Shown one piece after another: positions 1 through 11,700 of a stretch of 64,000 nt of DNA. The DNA comes from Takakia lepidozioides. Lineage: Eukaryota > Streptophyta > Takakiopsida > Takakiales > Takakiaceae. Location: the NCBI GenBank assembly GCA_030704615.1, contig CM060731.1, positions 43,028,001 to 43,092,000 on the forward strand. Direction: 5' to 3'. Under the pieces are notes generated by a model. The model searched no databases and was not told the DNA's origin. It saw only the letters and a program-made list of their open reading frames with translations. A program made the position numbers and the translations under genes. Every line of letters begins with the position of its first letter. The first letter of the stretch is position 1.

Positions 1-1990
1 AGCAAGGGTTACTTTAGTCTAGAGCTGCATCTCTGAGACAGTATTGAAACTGCCCCCTCACTTCTTGGCAGCTGCCAAATCTCAGCTTTCTGAAGCACAT
101 CCAAATTGTTGAGCAGTACATTCTCCTGTGCCACGCTTTGGCATAGGAAGAACCTGTGCTTTGATTTCTTGTGTCCACCATCACAGAGAATACCACGACA
201 CACTATCTTTCTAGTTATGTCACAGAAGGGCTCTTGTCCACTTCTGCTAGTAAGAGAGATTTTGAGACATCTCTGTCAGTCCGGGAGATATCTCAAAAAT
301 GCATAAAATCCAAGAAATGACGAATAAAAACATGAAACCTTCAAACTATTGTAGTCCCGAGCAACCCATAATCCAATAGAAGGGTCAGGTTCAGATTTTC
401 CATATGGCAGCTAGACAAGGCAAATGCAGAGCACTTGCAAGTTCCTGTGCTTAATGCACATCAAGAAGCAAATAACACATACCTCAACTTGACCATTGTG
501 AGCATGGATGAACACTTGGCAAACAATTCGTTCCCAAATCACTCCATTTTATAACGGTTGGGTACAGGTTGACTCAAGCAGCAACTCCAATGACACTAGC
601 TCAAGGGCTTCAAATGAAACCACTACTACAACAAGAAATGTAATCTAAGATATCTGGACACTGTTACATCAAAGAATGATTGAGGAAATAAAATCCAACA
701 AGATTCCTGTGGACATCAGAAATCCATGTCAGACCACTCATCATAAATCTGAAGGTCTGTATCTTTGATGGTTTTATCAACCCCCAACCTAATATCAAGA
801 ATACTATCCTCTACCGGTGATGCTTTAGGGCTCTCTTGCTCCTTAATGAAAGGGATGTATAGCTGGTCTGGATCTTCCTCATCATCCTCTTTTGGGGGAT
901 CATACTCATGTAACAGGCGCCCACTTTCTGATCTGGCCATCCCAGCTACGCTTGCTGCAAACCTGTCGGGTGTCTGGGGTGTGAGGGCCACCTTTCTTTC
1001 GAGAGTACCTGCATCAAAACCAGGCTACTGTTATAACAAGTACCTGAATCATAGCAGACAAGATATAGTATACTCACCTCCCGGAAAATAAGGAAGCTTC
1101 TCATACGCTGACATCACAGTGAGCTCGCCGCTTTGAACATCAGGAAAGTTCCTGTAGAGAGTGAGCACATGACAGCCCAGTGACTTGCATACATTTAACT
1201 TCACAGTTCCACAGTCAAGCCAACACCTACTAACAAGATAAGATCTTGGCAAATTAGTATGCCTTCAAATCTTGCATGAGATTGCACACCAACCTACCAC
1301 AGAGACCAGGCATACCATCTGGACCATACATATCTAGCTTGAGATTAAGAGTAGATGTGAACTCAGACCCCAAGAACCAAGAGACATTACCTTGGAACGA
1401 GTTTCTCATAGCGTTCATAACCAAGCGTGTTCTTGCCATAGTCAATTTGTTTCTGCCGTTGGCTCAGTCGATGAGAATCATCTTCCTTTGGCTTCTCTTG
1501 TACATCTGCGTCATTGATGACAAATTATGTATGAACTTCCACAACTGAGGCAGGACGCCACAAGCTTGCTCCAAGAGAATTGCAAGGGCAAGCACATAAC
1601 AAACATCACAACAGATAGCTCAGCTCCTAGCCAGTTGATTGCCAGAGACATGGGTACAGAGAACAGTAATTAAAAGGTCAAGAGATCCTTTTCACCGCTA
1701 CATCCACATGCTCTAACAGTCTATCTGAATCTGTGTTCTTCGTGAATATCAGATTTTCGTCAGCATTATCACCAAAGAGACAGGAGACAAAGAATTCTTA
1801 CTTAGGGCGCAGTCACAGTGAACTTGTGAGTGTAGTCTATGGCCGTAACAGACTTCTGCACGTGGTCGGGGCTGTTCTCCGTCCCCAAGCCTTGCCCTTT
1901 CATAGTCCGAACAGACTCCCACTCGTTGGGGTAGTTCTCTTTCTCCAATTCTCGCTCTTTCATTGCCCAACGAGTCCGACCAATATTTTC
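1..1990 (-). repeat. Left arm of a large inverted duplication (partner 35475-37461)
   Basis: Read on the minus strand, this segment matches the plus strand from about 35475 to 37461 almost throughout: the end of SLBP exon 2, exon 3, exon 4, introns and about 700 bases of 3' flank. By eye identity is roughly 90-95 percent with small indels. The arm reaches the window edge, so the true duplication may be longer. The inner boundary near 1990 is abrupt, with PPR sequence beginning there. Confidence 0.9.
716..1990 (-). pseudogene. SLBP: Truncated and frameshifted SLBP copy
   Basis: This is a 5'-truncated copy of the histone RNA hairpin-binding protein gene at 34549-36754. The central exon (1505 down to 1391) is intact and carries the RNA-binding-domain signature QRQKQIDYGKNTLGYERY. 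The last exon (1008 down to 716) is 293 bases against 295 in the other copy. Two bases are missing in the codons for the KWRR motif near 912-917, so translation hits TGA at 906-908, just before the conserved HEYDPP segment. The exon-2 remnant also has a one-base loss near its donor at about 1803. Exon 1 and most of exon 2 are absent. I infer a derived, non-functional copy. A truncated RNA could still be made, but it would lack the end of the RNA-binding domain. Confidence 0.85.
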
Positions 1991-3390
1991 TCCATTGCTC
2001 ATCCTCATCCACTCTCCCTGCACGGCCAAGAAGGTCCACCATGCAACCAAAATCCTCCAATGCAGGAGCGAGGCCATGATCTTGACTCATGGAATGAAAG
2101 TAGTGGCAGCCCTCATCCACCAGGCCCACATGGCTACATGCAGAAAGAAGAGATATAAGGTGACACTGTCTGGCTTCAAGCCTTCCTGCTGCATTTGTTC
2201 AGATAGTTGGAGAACCTCCCTTTAACACCCATGCTGACCAGATCCTGCAATCATCACACTCCATGAGACCAAATCTCGTTTAGACATACTGCCGAACACC
2301 TGCCATGCATCATCCCCCACATTTGGAATACATGTTCACAAGGGCATTCTCCAAATTAATCTTTAACACAATTCCAGCTTTCCTCATGTCAGCATGGACC
2401 CTTTTGCCCTTTTTCAGGGCTCCTAAGCTAGTGCATGCATTGAGCATGCAAATGAATGATATCCTGTTGGGTTTCACTCCTTTGAGTTGCATTGCTCCTA
2501 GAGCTCAAAAGCCTCCCTGCCACACCCATGCTGGGTATATCCTGTAATCATGGCATTCCATGAGACCACATTGCGCTGAGACATACCGTCAAACACTTGA
2601 GGTGCTTCCTCCATGTTTGCACATTTAGCATACATGTCAGCAAGGGCAGTCTCCAGAATGATATTTGGTCCAATTCCAGCTTTGGTGATGTCAATGTGGA
2701 TCTCTTTCCCCTTTTTCAGAACTCCTAGCCTGGCACACGCATTGAGGATACAAATGAACGTAACCTCGTTGGGTGTGACCTCATTCTGTTGCATTTTTTT
2801 CATAGATCTTGAGAGCCTCCTGACTACAACCAAGCTTGACATATCCTGCTATCATTATGGTCCATGTAAACAGTGACCGTTCAGGCATTCTGTCAGACAC
2901 GTCGCGTGCAACCATCACACTCCCACACTTGGCATACATGTTGACAAGGGTGTTCAATAGGAAGATTTTTGGCTTGAAACCATTTCGTATAATGTGGGAA
3001 TGCACCTGTTTTCCCTCTGCAAGATCATTCCTGTTGATGCACTCCTGCAAGAGACATACGTAAGTATTGGAGTCTGCCCTGTGTTGGTTCAAGATGTGCA
3101 GTGCCTTTTTCAGTTGACCTGCCTTACATAATCTCCTCACATCCCTATAAGAACCAGGAGTGTTCTGTTTTACTCCCTCACTTGCTCCTCTTTCACACGT
3201 AGGGGTGCTTCCAGTCTGATGCCCAATGAACAACTGTGCCTGATCCAAACATGCCATCCTGCATGACTCAGAACTCTTAGTTGATGATCATCTTTATTCT
3301 CGTTCATACACTCAACAGGCATAGTTAATCTCGACAATCTCTTCATGAGGACAGGCTTCTTGCCACATATTAACAGGTCCAACACGTCTG
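1990..3390 (-). pseudogene. PPR-protein pseudogene (PLS type)
   Basis: Minus-strand PPR repeats run from an N-terminal region near 3385 through several motifs (NTLVNMYAKCGSV, NVVSWNAMITGYTQHG, GLVDEGCHYFHSMSQDHG, CMVDLLGRAGRVDE). PLS-class PPR proteins bind organellar RNA in editing, splicing or stability. The frame breaks repeatedly: an extra A in the run near 2795-2801; a TAG plus a one-base loss near 2495-2505; and further shifts with a TAA near 2160-2330. The repeats end mid-gene at about 1990, where sequence switches to the inverted SLBP copy, so any E/E+/DYW tail is missing. Clearly a pseudogene. Confidence 0.85.
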
Positions 3391-4721
3391 CAGTCCCGCA
3401 CTTAAAGATTAAACTGTACCAGTATCATCTGTTTGACTTGGAATCCATCACCAGATTGTTCTTGATCTGGTACCATGGCAGCTACCCTTGCTTTCATCCA
3501 AGAGGGGTTCACGATCCAAGGGACCTCATTTGTGTGCTTATGCCTAAAATATGGTGATCTTCGACTTCTCTGTGACAATGGTGAGTGGAAATGTGAGCAG
3601 TCATAGATGAACCACAGCCTTGCATAGACCAGGCTACTATACCAGTTTTGTTCTCTCAATGAAACACAGAAGTAACACATGAGTGTGTTGTTGCACTGCC
3701 AGTGAGTGACAAAGCGCAGAAGAGATACAGAGCCAAGGGAGGAAGAGAAACAGAAGGGAACAAGAGCTCCCGGCGGAGAGCTCTCAACAACAAGCTTACG
3801 ATAAAGCTGAAACTAAGAAGTACCGCAAAATTTGTGGTGAACGCAGCGTCCAGTAGAGCGGACGACATAAAGCTGCGAGCTGTTGGGGTTGGCTGTCATG
3901 GACTTGTCGCAGGCCGCGACCCTGTGATTGTTAAAAATGGTGCAGTATGCCACCTCATGCAAACCTCTGGGCTGATTGATAGCTGTTAGCATGTCAGGAT
4001 TCCTATAACTAGGAAGAGAGAGAGAAGACTCAGGCCGAGGCCGGCGTAACTGAGAGCCCCTTTCCCTTGCGGCTACAGCCCCTTTCGGGGGTGGGCCCTA
4101 TAACAAAAATGTCCAAGGGGTGGCTGTTAAGAATAGAAGGGGGCAAGGGTACCCCTAGGTACCCAGGGGTATCCCGAGGGACCTAAGATGCGTTTGAAGT
4201 GCCGGATTTCAGTTGGCGTTTGTTGGTGATAATAGCTGTGAGTGAACGGAGTGCCGTGAAATGGATTTCTTTGAAACATTTGTGGATGGGAAGAATGGGA
4301 GTTTGGAAGTTATGGTGTATGTCCGTGATACTGACGTTATGAATACCACCTCCAGTGTCGGCTGTGATGTTAACGGGCCGGTTTTCAGCCACGCCTTCAG
4401 AGCGCAAGGATAAGCTAGGCATATTTTTGACGTTTTTCTAAGATTGAACCGTTTGGATAACAATTATGGCAAAATGTGAATTCAATTAAATGGATGGTGA
4501 GTTGTGGGGATGGTGGGGCGGGGGGGTAAAGTGTTGATAGGTAGACCTTGGACGAGGAGAGAAAGTAAACTTAGAAGAATGGAGGCTATAAATTCCACAG
4601 TTCCTATGCTCAATTGCGCCTGCTACTCTCTATAATCTAACAAGCATTCATCTTCTTGCCTCGATTGTCCCACCATTGACTGGGGTCAGAAAAGTATTCA
4701 TTCCACAGCTTCTCTTCGCAT
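3391..4721. other. Intergenic stretch without a recognisable gene
   Basis: I see no conserved protein here. Short open frames near 3656-3989 and 4183-4463 have biased composition and no family resemblance. The segment lies upstream of the first PPR pseudogene and downstream of the second (both minus strand). A short piece at 4590-4640 also occurs near 49705-49760, next to the other PPR-derived block. Confidence 0.5.
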
Positions 4722-5640
4722 TTGTTACCTGTTTCGGGATACTTTCTTGTTGTCACATTGGCAGTATCAATCCCACACGCATGTTGTGCATATCCTGCAA
4801 TCATAGCACTCTATGATACCACATTTCGTTCAGCCATCCTGACGAACACTCCCTTTGCATCTTCAATGCTTCCGCCTTTGGCATACATGTTAATGAGGGC
4901 ATTGTTCAGAATGAGATCTGGTACAATTCCAGCTTTGACGATATCACCATGGACCTTTTTGCCCTTTTCCACGGTTGCCAGGCTTGCACACACATTGCAA
5001 ATGGAAACGAATGTGACCTGGTTTGGGTTCAACCCTTCCTGAATCATTTGCTCATAGGTCTCCAAAGCCTTCATCTTGCACCCACGCTGAGCATATCCAG
5101 CGATCATCGCGTTCCACGAGATCACATCTCATTCAGCCATATCGTTGAACACTCCCTTTGCATCCTCAATGCTCCCACATTTGGCATACATTTTTATAAG
5201 GGCAATGCTCAGAATGGCATTTGGTACTATTCCAGCTTTGAAGATGTCACCATGGATCTTTTTGCCCTTTCTCCAGGGTTGCCAGGCTCGCATATGCATT
5301 GCAAACACAAACAAATGTGATTTGGTTGGGCTTCACCCCTTCCTGCATCATTAGCTCATAGGTCTCCAAGGCATTCTTACACAACCGTGCTTACTAAGTC
5401 CTGTCATCATTATATTCCACGTGATCAAACCTTGTTCACGCATTTTGTTGAACACTCAGTGTGCATCCACAATGCTCCCACACTTCACATACATGTTAAC
5501 AAGGGTGTTGCATAGAAAAACGTTGGGCTTGAATCCACTTTGGATAATGTGAGCATGGACCTGTTTTCCGGCTTCTAGGCCTTTCATCTTGATGCACTTA
5601 TGTAAGAGACAGACATAAATACTCTTGGTCCTCCCTCGGA
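4722..5640 (-). pseudogene. Second PPR-protein pseudogene
   Basis: Minus-strand PPR units include INMYAKGGSIEDAKGVF, NVVSWNAMIAGYAQRG and KGKKVHGDIVKAGIVPD. The unit near 4811-5125 is followed upstream by another near 5129-5314 and more decayed units to about 5600. An early-type unit near 5440-5580 matches the first repeat of the neighbouring pseudogene. Stops and frameshifts separate the units and there is no continuous protein. The phrase HGDIVKAGIVPD is the same one amplified at 50.4-51.6 kb, so the two blocks share an ancestor. Confidence 0.8.
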
Positions 5641-5880
5641 AGTTGTGGTTATGGTGGAGCGCCTGATTTGATCAAATATGCTGTTGCCGCTGTTTATCTA
5701 CCCATGCAGGTTTCCTGTAACTATCAATCCACAGGGAATCATGGGCACTATTGTGCCTGAAATCCGTCCCTCTTGGATGAATCTGGACCCACACTCCATC
5801 CCTGCTCTCCTTCAGCTATCCCTTCCTCAGCATCATTAATGCATAGACCTTGCCCTTACTACTAGAAGCTGACAATGACC
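5641..5880 (-). repeat. PPR-associated 5' segment, repeated at 49430 and 50130
   Basis: This stretch lies just upstream (minus strand) of the second PPR pseudogene. It recurs, diverged, at about 49430-49640 and 50130-50380. Shared blocks include the sequence around the bases for a ccacagggaatcat core and the downstream ggacccacactc block. It probably marks the former 5' coding or leader region of this PPR subfamily. Confidence 0.6.
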
Positions 5881-5972
5881 GCTGAATTTTTTTCTAGCAA
5901 ACACCCAAACCCTATTGATCACACACTAGCTCCTACTCTGAATTGGTCCAGGACTTTAAAAATGTGCTGGGA

Positions 5973-5992
5973 AGAGAGAGAGAGAGAGAGAG
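5973..5992. repeat. (GA)n microsatellite
   Basis: A pure run of about ten GA dinucleotides followed by a gene-free stretch. It is not associated with any recognisable gene. Confidence 0.9.
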
Positions 5993-6518
5993 GATGACGA
6001 TTTCTCAGAAAGCTTTGTGATGCATTTAAATTGATTGAACTTGTTGAGTTGAGGGGCTTAGAACCACCTTATTGAACTTGGTGAACTTGTTGGATGACGA
6101 TAGGCATTTTGGGTGGTGCCAAGTTAGTTGGCACTGCTCTTCACTAGCAACACCAGTTATTCATCCATCTTCTTCTGGACCTACATGTTCCTGTCCATGA
6201 TGGATGCTACTAACTTATTGCATAAGAGAAAACAAGTAGAGGACCCCTTCAATATATGCCCAACATTGTGGTTGCCGATGAATTTTTAACCGCGGTTAAT
6301 TCAGGGTGATCTGATCTGTTGGGATTGCATAGGTAGAACCTGACCGTGGTTAGAGAAGCAACAACGTTATCCCACATAGTAGGGGAGGGAATGATTCATT
6401 GGGGTCCATCTCTGAGCAGCCCCGGATGCTTTTGCTTTACAGTAGAGCCCCGGGGAGAGGAGATGTGAACCCTCCAAACCCATCGGATTTCAGCCAAGCA
6501 ATCTCCTCGGATCATACC

Positions 6519-7294
6519 AATGTTGTGCGGGTTCTGCCTTTTTAAGGAACCCGCCGGGTCCGGGTGCGGGTTTTTTTTCGGAGCCAAGTCCAAGTCCGGA
6601 TCCGGGTTTTTGAAATTTGGAAAATCCGGGTCCTTCGGGTCCGGGTTTGTCAACACGGACTCGGGTTAGGGTCCGGGTAGTTGTTGGGAAATATTAGCGG
6701 GTTCATGGGTTCGGATCCGGGTCCTGATTTATTGATTAAATAAATTAGAAAAATAAGGGTTAAAACTATTTTTGGCTGGATTTAAAAAAAAAATCCTAAT
6801 AATGAATTTTAATTTAAGAGACATTCCTTCAAAATATACCATGAATATGAATATGTATACCACGAATAAGAATTAAAATACTATATTTCAATATCAATTC
6901 TTTAAACATGTTAAGAATAGTAATATGCCTCAAGGGTAGATCACTATAGCATGGATGTGTGGGATCTGGCCTAATAATAATATATGCCGCCTCCTTTGGG
7001 AAGTGTAAATTATGGTCCCATAGGGCACAACTTTGTGACACCACTCTGTGGATTGAACCCACAACCGCTTTTGAGGTGGTATGTGGGCATTACCACTGGG
7101 CTAGAACGTGGTGGGGTTGGCTGCTGCAGTGGCCTATTGCTGCTCGTCCCCTCCACACATATGACAAAACCTACCAGATCTAAGGTGGACCCCGCATGCC
7201 CCATCTAAAATTAAGACCCGGACCCTAACCCGCTACATTGGCCCGCGGGTAGCGGGTTTAACGCGGGTCCGGGTCCCGGGTCAGGGTCCGGGCT
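6519..7294. mobile_element. 776-bp insertion with CCGGGT-rich ends, flanked by a 10-bp duplication
   Basis: Both sides carry the 10-mer GGATCATACC (6509-6518 and 7295-7304), consistent with a target-site duplication of 8-10 bp. The subterminal regions (6535-6735 and 7208-7290) are packed with CCGGGT/ACCCGG words, mostly in opposite orientation, while the core is AT-rich. Such subterminal motif clusters are typical of non-autonomous hAT-like elements, which make 8-bp duplications. I see no transposase. No clean terminal inverted repeat is visible, so the family is inferred. Confidence 0.6.
7050..7103 (-). promoter_or_regulatory. tRNA-like pol III promoter (A and B boxes)
   Basis: On the minus strand an A-box-like TAGCCCAGTGG (7103 to 7093) is followed after 33 bases by a B-box-like GGTTCAATCC (7059 to 7050). 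That order and spacing match tRNA genes and tRNA-derived SINE heads. The surrounding sequence does not fold into an obvious full cloverleaf, so a SINE-type remnant inside the 776-bp element is more likely than a functional tRNA. Confidence 0.55.
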
Positions 7295-7439
7295 GGATCA
7301 TACCCCACCAACTCACCATTGCATGTTTGAGTTATCCTGCGGCAAAATTGAAATCGATTCGCTATTCAACGTCTATCCAGCTTCACTCTATCGCCAAACC
7401 GCCACCAACCCACCCACAACCGCCTTTCTTCTGTGAGAG

Positions 7440-7728
7440 TCAGAGTAGACAATAGAAACTCCCACGGGTCTGGTAGTAGAAGGACAGTGAAAGAAGAAGG
7501 TTCTTCGTGCTTTCAATCTCCCCGTTGTTTCCAGCGCAAGTGGGGCAAGTAGTCACGGTGCAGGTTGTCCCACCTACCAGTCTCCATCTGCAGAGTGTGG
7601 GAGCGCACCCTGAACCTCCGCAATGTCCTTATTAGAAGAACGTACTCATAAGACGTTGTTTGCCGTAGCCCTGTTGCCACCAATGTCCTTAGAAGATAGT
7701 TAATCCAGGACGAGAAGGCGAGCATCAT
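7440..7728 (-). pseudogene. Small C2HC-type module, copy 1 (RT-associated zinc-binding-like)
   Basis: The minus strand encodes SHTLQMETGRW, then in a second frame CPTCAGNNGEIES, then in a third FFFHCP. Together they match the module at 9294-9725 (LRIETGK, CPACTRPNRCIESEE, FFFYCPLY). The arrangement of a CxxC pair, an ESE stretch and a late H/Y-CP resembles zinc-binding tails found after reverse transcriptases of LINE-like elements. The frame is broken at least twice. Retroelement origin is inferred from the motif alone. Confidence 0.45.
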
Positions 7729-8731
7729 GCATCAGCACGCGGATCACGTGCTGCTTCTACTCGTGACCGCCTTGGCTGTGAAGCCAGAGAGTTGTAGTGG
7801 GTCCTGGAAGATAGTCAAAACAAATGTCAGTTCATGTTCATCAACAATTTCTGATGTGGGCTACCCTTAACTTAGTGGGGACCACAACACGAGTTGCAAC
7901 TGCATGCAAGAGGTGGGTTGTGAAGACTCGTTCTGTGCCTGGATGGGTTCTCCTCTCCTCGCAAGGCACGGTTAGTTTAGAGGTGCGCAGCTCGGGAATC
8001 AGCGTGCGTTTGCTGAAGCAGAAGCAGAGGTACACGCAGAGGAACAGCACAGGAGATCGCGAACGTCACGCATGCAAGACAACACCACATCCACAGCTCC
8101 CTCATCACAAAACCAGTACACCAGGCTGGGTTAGCTGTACCCGGTATGGGCCCAGCAGGGGATGAGTTGTGACAGATCATAATGAAAAAGTGGTTTCTAG
8201 TGCGAGGAGATTAAGGGGCATCACAGGGTCCCTGCACATGGCCCACACAGTTCCTCTTCACTAATGACTGACAGAAAGAAACAAAAATATGTAAGTCCCG
8301 CGTCCTGCCGTCGCGTACGGTTCAGGAAGTAGTTATTATGGTATCTCTTCTCTTGGAAGTGGACGAGAAATGAATGTGAATAAACGTGCGGGAATGATGT
8401 AGACTTGTTGCCGCCACTGACGATGAGCTCAATGCTGGTGGGTACGTTTATATAGCACTTCGTGCGTGGAAACCCATTACATCGTCTTCTCCAGGCTTTG
8501 CTCCCCAAGCTGTGTTTGGGGCAGCTTGCAGAGCTCTTCAAACCCGGTCCAACAACTACTGAGATCTTTCTTCACATGCAACTAGTACTAGTTGATTAAA
8601 TAAGATCGGCTGGCAATACATTCGAGTTCTCTGAAGACTTGCCAAATAATAAATACACACAGACTTCAAAGTTAGTTCAAATCAGAGTGAGCTCTGATCT
8701 CAGACGATGAGCTCTGATCAGATCTCAGACG
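7729..8731. other. 5' flank of the GH3 pseudogene
   Basis: I see no conserved protein. A small direct repeat of a 'gatctcagacgatg' word occurs immediately before the GH3 start codon at 8732. Other open frames here have no family resemblance. Confidence 0.4.
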
Positions 8732-11700
8732 ATGGGGACTATAGAAGATGACGCCCAATCAGATGGATTCGGCAAAGTCAGGAAACCAGCTGTAAGGGAG
8801 CTGACGAGCGACCACCATGTGGAGCTACACGCAAATGGCTCTCTTCCAATTAAGTTGGTACTTCCACTTGAATTAGAGCTGCAGGCGACGGAGGGGAGCT
8901 TTGTGATGCCATCCAGAAGGGCGTGGAATGATCCTTCAACAGAAAACTTCGATCCTGAAGAGTTCCTACAGGAGCTTACAAAGGACGTAAGACTGATCCA
9001 GCGAGAGAAACTGCGAGAAATTCTTTCACACAATGCGGATGTGGAGTATCTGCGACGCCACGGTCTAGATGGCAACACTGCCGTGGAAAGCTTCAAGAAG
9101 CACGTGCCAATTGTGAGCTATGAAGACCTGGAGACTGACATCCTTCGTTTGGTGAACGGGGAGGCCACTCACATATTTTCCGTCGACCCAATATCCCACT
9201 TTTCTCTCAGGCAAATTCCCTAGAGCTCAAGTTTCTTGCTTTCTTAGTTCTCATGATGATAGAATCTTGCGGCCTAATTACCTATCTGCACCTTCATCTC
9301 CCTCTCTTCTGAGGGCATTGGGGCGGTTCAGGGTGGGCTCCCATCTCGCAGTAAAGAGGGCAGTAAAAGAAGAAGTTTTCTTCAGATTCGATACAACGGT
9401 TGGGCCTGGTGCATGCCGGGCATAGATGGTCTTCGTTTTCACACTTACCAGTTTCTATCCGTAAATAGTCCATGGGAGATTCCGCTGTCTGTTCCGTGAA
9501 ACCCAATCTGTCACAGAAGTCCTCCATTATGAGGATCAGCAATATTGCTTGGCAGCTTATCTGCGCGAAGCTTTGACCCTTAGTAGGCAATCCCTTGAGC
9601 AGTAGTTGCTTTTGGGCTGCTTCTGGCTTCACTCTAGTCGTCTTAAATAGTTTTCTTTCTTGTTTCTTGTTTCCTTTTTGTCCCATAAGGTCTTTGAGCT
9701 TTCTGCGGACGTTATAATGTTCCACTTCATTTCATTTCATTTCTTGAACCCTTCTCTCTGTCTATGTAGCTAGATCTTACGGCACAGCCAAACTGTGTGC
9801 ATGCACGAACTTGTCCAATTGATCCGCTCAATTACTTGAATCGGTGTATATACACGTACACCAAAAGGAGCGCGTGTTCACGAGTGTTCACTCGTGGTAA
9901 TATCTCGGCCTGGCCGCAAATGAAGACGTTCAAAAGTATTCTACAGGTAGACAAATTATATTTTGACATATTTTGATATACTGACCTCCCTCTCTTATAG
10001 TTCTTTCTTTTGATCTGCGGAAGCTCAGGAACCACGGCTGGGAAATCGAAATATATCCCAACGAACATGTCCAAAGCGTTTGTAAACTTTCCTTTTCGCG
10101 AGGCACTAGGAGTTTCACTGCGCAAGAGGTGTGTACATATTTCTGGAACCTCCAAGTTCTGTTTCTGGATCTCTCCCTTCACAATATCAGTTGGGTGCCA
10201 ATATATTCACTCTAGGTTTCAAAACGGAGTTGAGTCCTTAGCAAATGTTGCCAGGATCTTTGGGTTGGTCTAATTAAGTATGTCAGGTTTCGTTTGAGGG
10301 CATGAGAGAGACTGAGATATTGATCGACATGACTCGTCCGTGTAAACAGCTTGCAGAATGTCTAGCTAGTATTGTTACTCTAAACAAGTACAACAGCAGT
10401 AGAAAGATTCCTATGTAGCATATACCGAGTCATGAGTGTACATGTAGCTAGTGCATGGGCAATAAACACGTAGTTACTTAGATGTTTCAGTAGTGTGTAG
10501 GGTTGCTGGGGAGATCCAGGAATTATATCGTTATTGGGACCGTACGGGTCAAGTTTGATGTACAATAGACCATTGACTGTTAAGCTTATGCCTTCCATGG
10601 TGCGGTTGGATCGTTGCAATGTTCAGGGAATTTGAAACGTTGAAGTTGAAGCCGGGCAAGTCAGTGTCTATCAATTTCCCAGGAATGCAGATTGACACCC
10701 CAAGCGGAATCAAGGCTGGAGCAGTGACCACCAATTATTATAAGAGTCCACTGTACAGAGAGCGGAAATATAACATAAACAATGTACATGTGAGCCCAGA
10801 TGAAGTGGTGCTTTGTAGCGACAGTAGTCAGGCCATGTACTGCCATCTCCTCTGTGCCACAAGAAATAACCAGACTGGAGACGGTTTTTGCTGTTACAGT
10901 CGTTAGCGTGGTGAGAGCTCTTCAAAAGTGCTGGCCCGAAATTTGCGAGGACATAAGAACTGGGACCCTCAACAGCAAGATCACTGACCCTGCTGTCAGA
11001 AACGCCGTGGGAAAGATACTGAAGCCAAATCCGGTCCTGGCAAGCCTGATTGAGAAGGAGTGCTTGGTGGATGAGTGGGAGGCTATCATCCCCCGTCTCT
11101 GGAGGAATATTTGCTACATTTCGTGTATATTCACTGGAAGTATGCAGCAGTATGTGCCGGCATTGAAGCACTTTGCTGGCCCGAATGTCCATTTGATGTC
11201 TAATGCGTATGGGGCGCGAATGCCTTTGCATTGGTGTGAATGTGAGTCCGAGTTGCGCACCCGAAGATACATCATATTTGGTCTGGCCAGAGGAGGCCTT
11301 CTTCGAGTTCATTGCATTGAATTCCGAGGGCAACGCATTGGAACCACAAATTCCGGTTGAGCTGGCGGATGTGGTGCTTGGGCACGAGTATGAGTTGGTC
11401 GTCACGAATGGCACAGGTGGGTCCTTAATTGCACAAGCATACGCGCGTGTAATTTGTATGCATGCATAACATGTGGGGTTTGAACGCCCATGCGTAGATG
11501 CCAAGAGGCCTTCGTCCTGTCATTTCAAGAGATCTACTACTGCGAGCCTCAAACTTAATTAATTACATGTGGGGTCCCCAGTTTTCAATTCATTTGCTTA
11601 TGATCTCATATTGAGCCGAGCTGATCGAGAGCTGATCGGGGGAAGTGTATTCTGGATTGAGGCAGTGTAGATTGTGTGCACGTCCCGAATTGAAGTATGT

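Noticed and set aside
7010-7110. A functional tRNA gene on the minus strand
   Set aside because: A and B boxes are present but acceptor and anticodon stems do not pair well; a tRNA-derived SINE head is more likely.
10710-11504. Minus-strand open frame of 264 codons
   Set aside because: It lies antisense to the clear GH3 exon and has no independent family resemblance.
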